From: Lachnoanaerobaculum sanguinis
Lineage (GTDB): Bacteria; Bacillota; Clostridia; Lachnospirales; Lachnospiraceae
Direction of reading: 5' to 3'
Length of the DNA: 64,000 nucleotides
Assembly (NCBI RefSeq): GCF_033242365.1
Contig: NZ_BTHK01000007.1
Location: forward strand, 1-64,000
The position numbers were made by a program, and so were the translations under genes. Of this stretch, positions 51,371-59,586 are shown one piece after another. The notes under the pieces were generated by a model, which worked only from the letters and a program-made list of their open reading frames with translations, was not told the DNA's origin and searched no databases. How positions within the stretch are numbered: the stretch's first letter is position 1; each line of letters opens with the position of its first letter.

Positions 51371-51397
51371 AAAAGGACCGAAAAAGGTCCTTTTTTT
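51371..51397 (+). terminator. Terminator of ABC transporter operon
   Basis: AAAAGGACC (51371-51379) pairs with the GGTCC-plus-T side (51386-51394). Seven T follow GGTCC. Textbook intrinsic terminator. Confidence 0.9.
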
Positions 51398-51423
51398 AAT
51401 AAAAATATTTAGAGAATTTTTAA

Positions 51424-51452
51424 TAGACTTTTATAAAATTTAGTTGTATAAT
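51424..51452 (+). promoter_or_regulatory. Promoter of aquaporin gene
   Basis: TAGACT (51424-51429) and a perfect TATAAT (51447-51452) separated by 17 bases, 75 bases before the start. Confidence 0.6.
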
Positions 51453-51526
51453 ACCATTCGTTATGCTGCAAAGGATTTCAAATCTTTTGTAGATTAGTTA
51501 TACTTTAGAGAATATTGGAGGTAATA

Positions 51527-52222
51527 ATGAAAAAGTATTTAGCAGAGTTTATAGGTACATTTGTACTCACACTGTTCGGATGTGGCAGTGCTGTAGCGGC
51601 AAACACACTTTTGGCTCAGAGTAATGTGGTGGTTCCGCTTGGATTTTCTACATTGCTTATCGCATTTGCATTCGGACTTTCTATAGTTGCTATGGCATAT
51701 TCTATAGGAAATATTTCAGGATGTCATATCAATCCGGCCGTTTCACTCGGCATGTTGGTATCAGGCAGAATGGATGTAAAGGATTTCGTAGGATATGTAA
51801 TATCACAGCTTCTAGGAGGTATCTTAGGTGCAGGATTACTTTGTGTGATACTCGGCTCAAATGCATCACTTGGAACAAACGGTTTCGGTGAGGCAAGTGC
51901 AATGGGTATATCAATGGGAATTGCGTTCCTCGTAGAGGTTATACTTACATTTGTATTTGTATTGGCAATACTCGGTGTTACTTCAAAGGCTGAGAACGGA
52001 AGAGTTGCCGGACTTGTTATAGGCTTTACACTTACTTTGATTCATATATTCGGAATTCCTTTCACAGGAACATCGGTTAACCCTGCAAGAAGCTTCGGAC
52101 CTGCACTTGTAAGCGGTCTTGGCTCGGTAGCATTTGCACAGGTATGGGTATTTATACTTGCTCCGCTTGTAGGTGGTGCACTTGCGGCAGTATGCTATAA
52201 CTTCTTATCAAAGGAAGACTAA
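51527..52222 (+). CDS. Aquaporin, AqpZ-like water channel
   Basis: MIP-family channel of 231 residues with six membrane segments and two half-helices carrying NPA: HINPAVSLG near 64 and SVNPARSFGPAL near 184. The selectivity positions read from HIFGIPFTGTSVNPAR (His, Thr and Arg) match AqpZ water channels rather than glycerol facilitators. ATG 51527 follows GGAGG; the TTG at 51515 is part of the ribosome site region. Single-gene unit with its own promoter and terminator. It probably serves osmotic balance. Confidence 0.88.
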   Translation: MKKYLAEFIGTFVLTLFGCGSAVAANTLLAQSNVVVPLGFSTLLIAFAFGLSIVAMAYSIGNISGCHINPAVSLGMLVSGRMDVKDFVGYVISQLLGGILGAGLLCVILGSNASLGTNGFGEASAMGISMGIAFLVEVILTFVFVLAILGVTSKAENGRVAGLVIGFTLTLIHIFGIPFTGTSVNPARSFGPALVSGLGSVAFAQVWVFILAPLVGGALAAVCYNFLSKED

Positions 52223-52238
52223 AACTTAATATAAACAT

Positions 52239-52276
52239 AAAATGTGCCGTATTTCCCTAATATGGCACATTTTTTC
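52239..52276 (+). terminator. Terminator after aquaporin
   Basis: AAAATGTGCC pairs with GGCACATTTT around a partly paired loop, ending in six T. Clear intrinsic terminator. Confidence 0.85.
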
Positions 52277-52326
52277 TTTTTGTGCTAGAATAACATAAAA
52301 CTGTTTGAAACATTAGGAATGGAAAA

Positions 52327-53724
52327 ATGGAAGACAAGATAGATTATAATAAAAACGAAAAAGACGATAAAAATAATAATTATGAAAAAATATGTTATAT
52401 GTGCAGGAGACCGGAATCAAAGACCGGTACGATGATATCAATGCCCGGAGGTATAGATATCTGTCCAGACTGTATACAGAAAACTTTCAACTCTATGCAG
52501 AGTATGGATATGAGTAAGCTTACCAATATGTCAAAAATCAATATGGACGATTTAAAAAATGTGGACCTTGGCAGCTTTACAATACCGAATATGAATCTGA
52601 ATCCCATACCCGAAAGAGCCAGAGTAAAGAAAAGAGATGAAAAGAGAACAGAGCCTCTTTTTACAATGAAGGATATACCTGCACCGCATAAAATAAAAGA
52701 GATGCTGGATGAATATGTTATAGGTCAGGATCAGGCCAAGAGGATAATCTCTGTTGCAGTATACAATCATTATAAGAGAATATTTTTAGATAAGGATAAG
52801 GAAGGAACAAGAGTTGATAAGTCAAACATCCTGATGATTGGGCCGACGGGAAGTGGAAAGACTTATCTGGTAAAGACACTTGCAAAGCTTCTTAATGTGC
52901 CTTTGGCCATAGCCGATGCAACTTCTCTTACCGAGGCCGGATATATAGGTGATGATATAGAAAGCGTTATCTCAAAGCTTTTACTTTCAGCAGGTAATGA
53001 TGTGGAAAGAGCTGAATGCGGTATCGTTTTTATAGATGAGATAGACAAGATTGCAAAGAAGAAAAATACCAATTCAAGAGATGTAAGCGGTGAGAGCGTA
53101 CAACAGGAGCTTTTAAAACTTTTGGAAGGCAGCAAGGTGGAGGTACCTGTAGGTACAAATCAAAAGAATGTTATGGCACCTATGGAAACTGTAAACACTG
53201 ATAATATACTCTTTATATGCGGTGGAGCCTTCCCTGCGCTTGATGATATTATAAAGGAAAGACTTCAAAAGAATACAAGCATGGGATTTAACTCGGATCT
53301 TAAAGATAAATATGATAATGATGAAAATCTCTATGCAAAGGTCACAAATGAGGACATAAGAAAATTCGGTATGATACCTGAGTTTATAGGAAGGCTGCCT
53401 GTTATATGTACTCTTTCAAAACTTGATAAAGAGGCTTTCAAAAAGATTCTTATAGAGCCTAAGAATGCTATTTTAAAACAGTATAAGCGACTTTTGGAGC
53501 TTGATGAAGTGGAACTTTCATTTGATGATGATGCGATGGATTGGATTGCCGAACAGGCTATGAAAAAGGATACAGGTGCGAGAGCACTTCGCTCCATTAT
53601 TGAGGAGTTTATGCTCGATATAATGTATGAGACACCGAAGGATAAAAATATCGGTAAAGTTATTATTACAAGAGATTATTTGGAGCATAAGGGCAGTCCG
53701 AATATAGTGTTCAGAAATATATAG
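52327..53724 (+). CDS. clpX: ATP-dependent Clp protease ATPase subunit ClpX
   Basis: AAA+ unfoldase of 465 residues that feeds substrates to ClpP. An N-terminal zinc-binding domain has CYMCRRPES and ICPDCIQ (four Cys). The linker to about 110 is longer than usual. Walker A GPTGSGKTYLVKTLA is near 177, Walker B IVFIDEIDKIAKK near 236, and RFIGRLPV-like EFIGRLPVICTL near 355. The clpP and tig genes that often adjoin are absent. The lspA-like gene follows 8 bases later. The ribosome site is weak. Confidence 0.92.
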   Translation: MEDKIDYNKNEKDDKNNNYEKICYMCRRPESKTGTMISMPGGIDICPDCIQKTFNSMQSMDMSKLTNMSKINMDDLKNVDLGSFTIPNMNLNPIPERARVKKRDEKRTEPLFTMKDIPAPHKIKEMLDEYVIGQDQAKRIISVAVYNHYKRIFLDKDKEGTRVDKSNILMIGPTGSGKTYLVKTLAKLLNVPLAIADATSLTEAGYIGDDIESVISKLLLSAGNDVERAECGIVFIDEIDKIAKKKNTNSRDVSGESVQQELLKLLEGSKVEVPVGTNQKNVMAPMETVNTDNILFICGGAFPALDDIIKERLQKNTSMGFNSDLKDKYDNDENLYAKVTNEDIRKFGMIPEFIGRLPVICTLSKLDKEAFKKILIEPKNAILKQYKRLLELDEVELSFDDDAMDWIAEQAMKKDTGARALRSIIEEFMLDIMYETPKDKNIGKVIITRDYLEHKGSPNIVFRNI

Positions 53725-53732
53725 GAGGATAT

Positions 53733-54212
53733 ATGTTTGCTGTTTTGATACCGATACTTGCAGGTCTTGATATAGTTTTGAAATATGCAGTAAATTCAAT
53801 GGACAAAAAAGAACTGCCGAGAACTTTTGCAAAAAAGATAGAAATAGATAAATTTCACAATGACGGCTTTGTATTCGGAAAGCTTAAGAAAAAGAAGAAA
53901 ATAGTAAAGTATGTTCCGGTATTTATTACTTCAATACTGGTGGGAGTACTGTCTGTTTTACTTCCTAAAAAGGGAAATAATATCAGAAAGTTATCTCTAA
54001 TCCTTGTTATTGCAGGTTCACTGAGCAATATCTTTGACAGATTTACAAGAGGCTATGTGGTGGATTATATACGCATAAAGACTAAGGGCGCCGATAAGGT
54101 GATCTTTAATCTGGGAGATATATTTATATTGCTTGGCAGTCTGATAATGCCTTTCGGAGTAAAGAAAAAAACAAAAGAAATATTGCCGGATATTGTATCC
54201 GAAGAAGAGTAA
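53733..54212 (+). CDS. lspA: Signal peptidase II-like protein
   Basis: Membrane aspartic peptidase of 159 residues that would cut lipoprotein signal peptides. Conserved blocks are present but divergent: KFHNDGFVFGK near 40 (usual NxGaaFG), AGSLSNIFDRFTRGYVVDYI near 90 with the first catalytic Asp, and VIFNLGDIFI near 125 with the second. The first membrane segment is short and the loop KKKKKIVKYV is very basic. Function as LspA is likely because both Asp remain, but a second, more typical copy could exist elsewhere. GGAGG precedes the start. Confidence 0.75.
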   Translation: MFAVLIPILAGLDIVLKYAVNSMDKKELPRTFAKKIEIDKFHNDGFVFGKLKKKKKIVKYVPVFITSILVGVLSVLLPKKGNNIRKLSLILVIAGSLSNIFDRFTRGYVVDYIRIKTKGADKVIFNLGDIFILLGSLIMPFGVKKKTKEILPDIVSEEE

Positions 54213-54231
54213 TTCGAGTATAGGAGAAATT

Positions 54232-55497
54232 TTGGAAACGAGTGACATATTACAGTTAGTCATTTTGGTATTATTATTGTCTGCTTCAGCATTCTTTTCA
54301 TCTGCTGAAACAGCCCTCATGACTTCAAATAAATTAAGAATAAGAAATTTGGCGGAAAACGGTGATAAAAGAGCTGAAAAGGTTTTGGAAATCACAGCAA
54401 ATACGGATAAGATGCTTTCCGCTATTTTGATTGGAAATAATATAGTAAACCTTTCCGCTTCGGCACTGTCCACGACACTTACATTAAAGATGTTCGGCAG
54501 CAGTCTGGTAGGTATTGCTACAGGTATATTGACATTCCTTATACTGGTATTCGGTGAAATCACACCTAAGAATGTAGCATCAAAGAATGCAGAGAATATT
54601 GCATTAAAATATATCGGAATTATTTCCGTATTGGTTGTTATTTTGACACCTGTAATCTATGTGGTAAACAAGGTGGCGGGAATCGTTATTTCCCTCTTCG
54701 TTAAAAATAATGATGACAATAATATGGTGACAGAGGATGAGCTCAGAGCAATGGTGGAGGTCAGCCATGAGGACGGAGTTATTGAAAAAGAAGAAAAGAA
54801 GATGATTGTAAATGTGGTGGACTTCGGAGATACGGTTGCGGGAGATATAATGCTTCCGAGAGTCGATATGGTGATGGTGTCTGTGGAATCCTCTTATGAA
54901 GAGATACTCAAAATCTTTCGAGAAGAGAGATACACCAGAATACCGGTGTATGAAGAAAGCCCTGATAATGTTATCGGAATACTTAATGTAAAAGACTTCC
55001 TGCTGATAGAGGATAAGGAGAATTTTTCTGTAAAGGAGCATTTGAGAGAACCTCTTTATACCTATGAATATAAAAAGACTTCATCACTTATGGTGGATAT
55101 GAGAAAGACAGGTGCCAATATAGTAATAGTGCTGGATGAATACGGTACAACTGTAGGACTGATTACTCTGGAAGATATGCTTGAAGAGATTGTAGGTGAA
55201 ATCAGAGATGAGTTTGATGCCGATGAGGATGAAGGTATAACAAAGATTTCCGAAACGGAGTACCTTATAGACGGATCTACAAATCTGGATGATGTCAATG
55301 ACAGAATAGGACTGGAACTGAGTTCCGAGGAGTATGAGTCTATAGGCGGAATCATAATGGAGAAGCTTGGAAGATTGCCTGTAGAGGGAGAAGTTATCAC
55401 ATTTGACAATATTATTTTGACAGTAAAGAAAATGGATCATGCGAGAATTGAGAAGGTGGGATTGAAGTTAAAGCCTTCTTTAGTTAAGGAGCAGTAA
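54232..55497 (+). CDS. CNNM/CorC-family membrane protein (DUF21-CBS)
   Basis: Protein of 421 residues, starting at TTG 54232, seven bases after AGGAG. An earlier in-frame start at 54193 lies in lspA. Domains: CNNM/DUF21 with about four membrane segments (1-180, SAFFSSAETALMTSNKLR near 20), two CBS domains (about 200-330, YTRIPVYEESPDNVIGIL) and a CorC/HlyC C-terminal domain (about 340-420). Family members move or sense Mg2+ and Co2+, and older names call them hemolysins. The HAD gene starts in its stop (TAATG). Confidence 0.88.
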   Translation: METSDILQLVILVLLLSASAFFSSAETALMTSNKLRIRNLAENGDKRAEKVLEITANTDKMLSAILIGNNIVNLSASALSTTLTLKMFGSSLVGIATGILTFLILVFGEITPKNVASKNAENIALKYIGIISVLVVILTPVIYVVNKVAGIVISLFVKNNDDNNMVTEDELRAMVEVSHEDGVIEKEEKKMIVNVVDFGDTVAGDIMLPRVDMVMVSVESSYEEILKIFREERYTRIPVYEESPDNVIGILNVKDFLLIEDKENFSVKEHLREPLYTYEYKKTSSLMVDMRKTGANIVIVLDEYGTTVGLITLEDMLEEIVGEIRDEFDADEDEGITKISETEYLIDGSTNLDDVNDRIGLELSSEEYESIGGIIMEKLGRLPVEGEVITFDNIILTVKKMDHARIEKVGLKLKPSLVKEQ

Positions 55498-56141
55498 TGA
55501 AGCAAAAGCATATTTTATTTGATTTGGACGGCACTATAGTAAGGTCGGATCTCGGTATTACAAAGGGTGTACAAAAATCACTCGAGCACTTCGGTATATA
55601 TGAAGAGCTTGATGATTTAAAAAAGTTTGTTGGGCCTCCGATGGTTGAAAGCTATACAAATTTTTACGGATTCAGTCTGGAGCAATATAAAGAAGCGCTT
55701 GATGTATTCCATGATTATTACAGAACTGTAGGTATATTTGAATGTGAGCTTTATGACGGTATAGAAGAGATGCTTGACAGTCTGTCAAAAGAATATAAGC
55801 TTTATGTGGCGACTTCAAAGCCTGAAAGAGAGGCAAGAAGAGTTATAGAGCATTTCGGACTGGACAAATATTTTACATTTGTAGGCGGCTCAGACGGAGA
55901 TTTTAACACAAAGAGAGCTACAAAGACCGCAGTAATTGAGTATGTGCTTGAGACAAACAAAATAATGGACAGGGGCTTTGCTATAATGGTGGGAGACAAG
56001 AGCCATGATATAGTAGGTGCAGGTAATGCAGGTCTTAAGAGTATCGGAGTACTTTACGGTTATGGCGGCTTGGAGGAGTTTGAAGGCGCAAATTACATTG
56101 TAAAGAATGTGGAAGATTTGAGAGATATGTTTTTATGTTAA
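55497..56141 (+). CDS. HAD-family hydrolase, phosphoglycolate phosphatase-like
   Basis: Soluble phosphatase of 214 residues. Motif I FDLDGTIVRSD near 7-17 has the nucleophile Asp. Motif II TSKP is near 101, Lys in motif III is near 120-145, and motif IV MVGDKSHDIVGAGNAGLKSIGV is near 163. A cap domain of helical type sits between motifs I and II, as in Gph/PpaX enzymes. The natural substrate cannot be read. The start overlaps the CNNM stop by one base, and the end overlaps the next small gene by seven. Confidence 0.85.
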   Translation: MKQKHILFDLDGTIVRSDLGITKGVQKSLEHFGIYEELDDLKKFVGPPMVESYTNFYGFSLEQYKEALDVFHDYYRTVGIFECELYDGIEEMLDSLSKEYKLYVATSKPEREARRVIEHFGLDKYFTFVGGSDGDFNTKRATKTAVIEYVLETNKIMDRGFAIMVGDKSHDIVGAGNAGLKSIGVLYGYGGLEEFEGANYIVKNVEDLRDMFLC

Positions 56142-56455
56142 AAAAAGGTGACTTGTTAAATATAGGATATTATGATTATGGCCAATATTTCACAGGAAGT
56201 CTGGAGGGCGTAAGATTCAGGCTGGGAAGAGATCCGCTTGAAAAGGTAAATTTTACGCCAAAGGATAAGAGGGGCGAGGCCAAGCTGAAACTGACAGTAT
56301 GGCCTGAGCCCTTTAATTTTGACCATACTGAAGATGATAAGAAAAAAGACCGGTATTTTGATTATACAGGTGAGGGCCTTAATGAGGCGATTGAATTTTT
56401 AAACAATATGGCTGATATATTAAAGTCGGATAAGGAGAAAGCATGGGAGATATAA
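56135..56455 (+). CDS. Conserved small protein of unknown function
   Basis: Protein of 106 residues that I do not recognise. It is soluble, with beta-rich sequence (GDLLNIGYYDYGQYF, RFRLGRDPLEKV) and a C-terminal helix (LNEAIEFLNNMADIL). TVWPEPFNFDHTEDDKK in the middle is strongly conserved-looking in composition. It overlaps the HAD gene by 7 bases and the Nudix gene by 13, so it is clearly translated as part of the same unit. A link to nucleotide or phosphate housekeeping is suggested by neighbours only. Confidence 0.65.
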   Translation: MLKKGDLLNIGYYDYGQYFTGSLEGVRFRLGRDPLEKVNFTPKDKRGEAKLKLTVWPEPFNFDHTEDDKKKDRYFDYTGEGLNEAIEFLNNMADILKSDKEKAWEI

Positions 56456-56985
56456 TCAGGGAAAAAAGAGAGCTTGCCTATGAGGGGGCAATAGTAAAGG
56501 TCTATAAAGACCATATGTTGATAGACGGCAGAAAAGCCGTATGGGATTATATACAACATAACGGTGCGGCTGCGGTAGTACCTGTACTTGAAAACGGAAA
56601 GATACTTCTGGTACGTCAGTACAGAAATGCGCTTAACAGATATACTCTTGAACTTCCCGCAGGAAAGGTTGATTCAAAGGATGAGCCCAGAAGAATATGT
56701 GCATTCAGAGAACTTGAAGAAGAGACCGGTTATAAAGTTGCTTCACCTGATGAGCTTGAGTTCTTGATAAGAATTGATACTATGGTGGCCTTCGGAGATG
56801 AGGAAATTGATATCTTTGTGGCAAAAAATCTTATTAAGAGTGAGCAGCATCTTGATGAAGATGAGAGCATTGATGTGGAAGAGTGGGCACTTGAAGATCT
56901 GGTGGATTTGATTTACAAGGGTGAATTGAAGGATTCAAAGACGGTAGCCGCTATTATCGCTTATAAGAATAAGTATAATTTATAG
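56443..56985 (+). CDS. Nudix hydrolase, ADP-ribose pyrophosphatase-like
   Basis: Hydrolase of 180 residues. RQYRNALNRYTLELPAGK near 62 and the Nudix box with RELEEETGY near 92 are typical of ADP-ribose pyrophosphatases. The box has one extra residue between its first Gly and Glu. It likely splits ADP-ribose into AMP and ribose-5-phosphate. It overlaps the upstream gene by 13 bases. No terminator is visible before the next promoter at 57026. Confidence 0.88.
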   Translation: MGDIIREKRELAYEGAIVKVYKDHMLIDGRKAVWDYIQHNGAAAVVPVLENGKILLVRQYRNALNRYTLELPAGKVDSKDEPRRICAFRELEEETGYKVASPDELEFLIRIDTMVAFGDEEIDIFVAKNLIKSEQHLDEDESIDVEEWALEDLVDLIYKGELKDSKTVAAIIAYKNKYNL

Positions 56986-57025
56986 ATATAGTCTTTCCTT
57001 ATAACCAGAGCAAGAAAACATCTTA

Positions 57026-57054
57026 TTGACCGGGAAAATATGAGATTGTAAAAT
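57026..57054 (+). promoter_or_regulatory. Promoter of transsulfuration genes
   Basis: TTGACC (57026-57031) and TAAAAT (57049-57054), each five of six matches, with 17-base spacing. The distance to the start (about 40 bases after the presumed transcription start) leaves no room for a SAM riboswitch. Confidence 0.7.
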
Positions 57055-57099
57055 ATTTCCTATTGTTAATAATAGTTTTTAGAAAAGTCAGGTGAATTT

Positions 57100-58239
57100 A
57101 TGAATATTGAAACATTATGTGTACACAGTCCAAATGAAGATAAGAATGCTCATGCATACGGTGCAATGACGGTGCCGATATTCCAGACGGCTACATTCTC
57201 TCATCCGGGAGTAGGCGAAAGTACAGGATATGACTATTCACGTCAATCAAATCCTACAAGAACGGAGCTTGAGGACTGCATAAGTGCTATGGAAGGTGCT
57301 TATGATACGGTGGCTACCTCTACCGGAATGGCGGCATGTTCTTTGGTACTGGAGCTTTTTAATGCAGGTGATCACATAATATCTCAGGAGGATATTTACG
57401 GCGGAAGTACCAGACTCTTTAATACACTTGGAATTGAGAGAGGCAGAAAATTCAGCTATGTCGATACAACAAATCCTGAAAATGTACTAAATGCAATAAA
57501 TGAAAATACAAAGGCCATATTTATTGAAACACCAAGCAATCCTACAATGCTTGTTACAGATATAAGAGAGATGGCAAAGATTGCAAAGAAACATAATCTT
57601 TTATTGATTGTTGACAATACATTTTTAAGCCCGTATTTTCAAAACCCGATAAAGCTCGGTGCGGATATTGTTATCCACAGCGGTACAAAATATATTGCAG
57701 GTCACAATGATACTTTGGCAGGATTTATATGTACTGCAAATGAAGAATTATCTGAAAAAATCAGATTTATGTATAAGACAATCGGTCCAAGCCTTTCACC
57801 TTTTGACAGCTTCCTTGTACTTAGAGGACTGAAAACATTGGCAGTAAGAATGGACAGAATACAGGAAAATGCATTAAAGATTGCAAATTTCCTAAAAACA
57901 AATAGAAAGGTTACAAATGTATATTATGTAGGTTTACCTGAGCATCCGGGATATGAGATAAACAAATCCCAGTCAAGAGGCTTTGGGGGAATGATTGCAT
58001 TCACAACGGATACTGCCAAAACTGCAAGAGATGCATTTGAAAAAATTGAAATAATAAAATATGCGGAAAGTCTTGGCGGAGTAGAGTCTTTGATTACCTT
58101 CCCCATGATACAGACACATGCGGATGTACCGGTAGAGGTAAGAGAGAGACTTGGAATAACAGATACATTTTTGAGACTTTCTGTCGGAATAGAAAATGTC
58201 GACGATCTGATAAAGGATCTGGAAAGAGCATTGGAATAA
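57100..58239 (+). CDS. Cystathionine gamma-synthase/lyase family enzyme
   Basis: PLP enzyme of 379 residues of the Cys/Met metabolism family. Motifs: YDYSRQSNPTRTELE near 45, the phosphate-binding SSGMAA variant STGMAACSL near 76, VDNTFLSPYFQNP near 167 and the PLP Lys in HSGTKYIAGHND near 193. It can act as cystathionine gamma-synthase (MetB) or gamma-lyase, or as O-acetylhomoserine sulfhydrylase. The next gene, a MalY/PatB-type beta-lyase, favours a MetB role, making cystathionine for conversion to homocysteine. Confidence 0.85.
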   Translation: MNIETLCVHSPNEDKNAHAYGAMTVPIFQTATFSHPGVGESTGYDYSRQSNPTRTELEDCISAMEGAYDTVATSTGMAACSLVLELFNAGDHIISQEDIYGGSTRLFNTLGIERGRKFSYVDTTNPENVLNAINENTKAIFIETPSNPTMLVTDIREMAKIAKKHNLLLIVDNTFLSPYFQNPIKLGADIVIHSGTKYIAGHNDTLAGFICTANEELSEKIRFMYKTIGPSLSPFDSFLVLRGLKTLAVRMDRIQENALKIANFLKTNRKVTNVYYVGLPEHPGYEINKSQSRGFGGMIAFTTDTAKTARDAFEKIEIIKYAESLGGVESLITFPMIQTHADVPVEVRERLGITDTFLRLSVGIENVDDLIKDLERALE

Positions 58240-58251
58240 TAAGGGGGTTAT

Positions 58252-59430
58252 ATGTACGATTTTGATAAGATCATAGACCGAAAAGGTACAGACAGCTTGA
58301 AGTTTGACTGTGCAAAGCTTAGAGGTAAAAAAGGTGACGAGCTTTCACTCTGGGTTGCCGATATGGACTTTCCTGTGGCACAGCCGATCACAGACGCTTT
58401 GCAAAGAAGAGTTGACCATGGAATCTACGGATACACGGAAGTACAGTCCGACTATTTTGAAGTGGTAAAAAACTGGTTTGTAAAGAACTTTTCATGGGAA
58501 CCTAAAAAAGGTACATTAGTTAAGACACCGGGAGTGGTATATGCCATAGCAATGGCTGTAAAGGCATTTTCAAAAGAAGGAGACGGTGTTATCATACAGC
58601 AACCTGTATACTATCCTTTCAGTGAGATGATACTCAGTAATAATAGAAAGCTTATAAACTCGCCGCTTGTAATCAAAGACGGCAGATATGAGATGAATTT
58701 TGAAGATTTTGAAAAGAAGATAGTGGAAAATCAGGTGAAACTTTTCATACTTTGCTCTCCACATAATCCGGTAGGTAGGGTTTGGAGTAAGGAAGAGTTA
58801 AAAAGAATAGGCGATATCTGTATTAAGCATAATGTGGTAATCTTCAGTGATGAGATTCATGCGGATTTCGTATATCCCGGAAATAAGCATACGGTATTTG
58901 CTTCATTGGGAGAGGAATATGCGGCAAATTCGGTAATTGCTACAGCACCAAGTAAGAGCTTTAATATAGCAGGTCTTCAGGTTTCAAATATTTTTATAGA
59001 AAATAAGAAGCTTAAAGCTGCTTTTAAAAATGAGATAGTAAAATCCGGATATTCACAGATGAATACGATGGGACTTGTAGCTGCAAGAGCTGCTTATGAG
59101 TCAGGACAGGAATGGCTGGACGCTGTAAGAGAATATATAAAGGGAAATCTCGATTTCTTCAGAGATTACTTGAAAGAGAATATCCCACAGGTAAAACTTA
59201 TAGAGCCGGAAGGTACATACCTTGTATGGGTAGATCTTAGAGAGCTTGGTCTTACCGAAGAGGAGAGAGAGGATCTGATAGTAAATAAGGCAAAACTTTG
59301 GATCGACTCGGGAGCTATGTTCGGAGTAGACGGAGAAGGATTCGAGAGATTTAATATCGCATGTCCGAGAGAATATTTGAAGATGGCACTTGACAGCTTG
59401 GCAAAGGCGATTAAAGGTTTGCAGAATTAA
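58252..59430 (+). CDS. MalY/PatB-type cystathionine beta-lyase
   Basis: PLP aminotransferase-fold enzyme of 392 residues that splits C-S bonds, for example cystathionine to homocysteine, pyruvate and ammonia. Motifs: LSLWVADMDFPVAQPI near 30, LCSPHNPVGRVWSKEEL near 165, SDEIHADFVYPG near 200 and the PLP Lys in APSKSFNIAGL near 233. GGGGG stands before the start, 12 bases after the previous stop. In oral bacteria such enzymes also release hydrogen sulfide. Confidence 0.88.
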   Translation: MYDFDKIIDRKGTDSLKFDCAKLRGKKGDELSLWVADMDFPVAQPITDALQRRVDHGIYGYTEVQSDYFEVVKNWFVKNFSWEPKKGTLVKTPGVVYAIAMAVKAFSKEGDGVIIQQPVYYPFSEMILSNNRKLINSPLVIKDGRYEMNFEDFEKKIVENQVKLFILCSPHNPVGRVWSKEELKRIGDICIKHNVVIFSDEIHADFVYPGNKHTVFASLGEEYAANSVIATAPSKSFNIAGLQVSNIFIENKKLKAAFKNEIVKSGYSQMNTMGLVAARAAYESGQEWLDAVREYIKGNLDFFRDYLKENIPQVKLIEPEGTYLVWVDLRELGLTEEEREDLIVNKAKLWIDSGAMFGVDGEGFERFNIACPREYLKMALDSLAKAIKGLQN

Positions 59431-59452
59431 TTTTACAAAATCTAATTATCAC

Positions 59453-59481
59453 TTGACGTATGAGAGTGCCAGTGATATAAT
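59453..59481 (+). promoter_or_regulatory. Strong sigma-A promoter upstream of lon
   Basis: TTGACG (59453-59458) and perfect TATAAT (59476-59481) with 17-base spacing, the best promoter match in the window. Transcription would start near 59488, just before a terminator-like hairpin. Confidence 0.8.
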
Positions 59482-59498
59482 TTAGCCATATAGATGGG

Positions 59499-59535
59499 GA
59501 GGTTGTAAACAAGCCATTGTTTCAACCTCTTTTTT
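59499..59535 (+). terminator. Leader terminator/attenuator before lon
   Basis: A 13-base stem with one bulged T (GAGGTTG then AAACAA, 59499-59512, pairing with TTGTTTCAACCTC, 59517-59529) is followed by six T. It begins about 11 bases after the predicted start of transcription, so transcripts from the promoter above would stop after about 48 bases unless it is bypassed. Confidence 0.75.
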
Positions 59536-59546
59536 ATAAATTCACT

Positions 59547-59573
59547 TTAGCACTCCTTAATAATAAGTGCTAA
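59547..59573 (+). promoter_or_regulatory. CIRCE operator (HrcA site) of lon
   Basis: TTAGCACTC, nine bases, then AAGTGCTAA. This is the CIRCE inverted repeat with one mismatch in the right arm (consensus GAGTGCTAA). HrcA binds it and lets go under heat shock. It lies 14 bases before the lon start, over the ribosome site region. Confidence 0.88.
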
Positions 59574-59586
59574 TAAAGGAGGTTAT

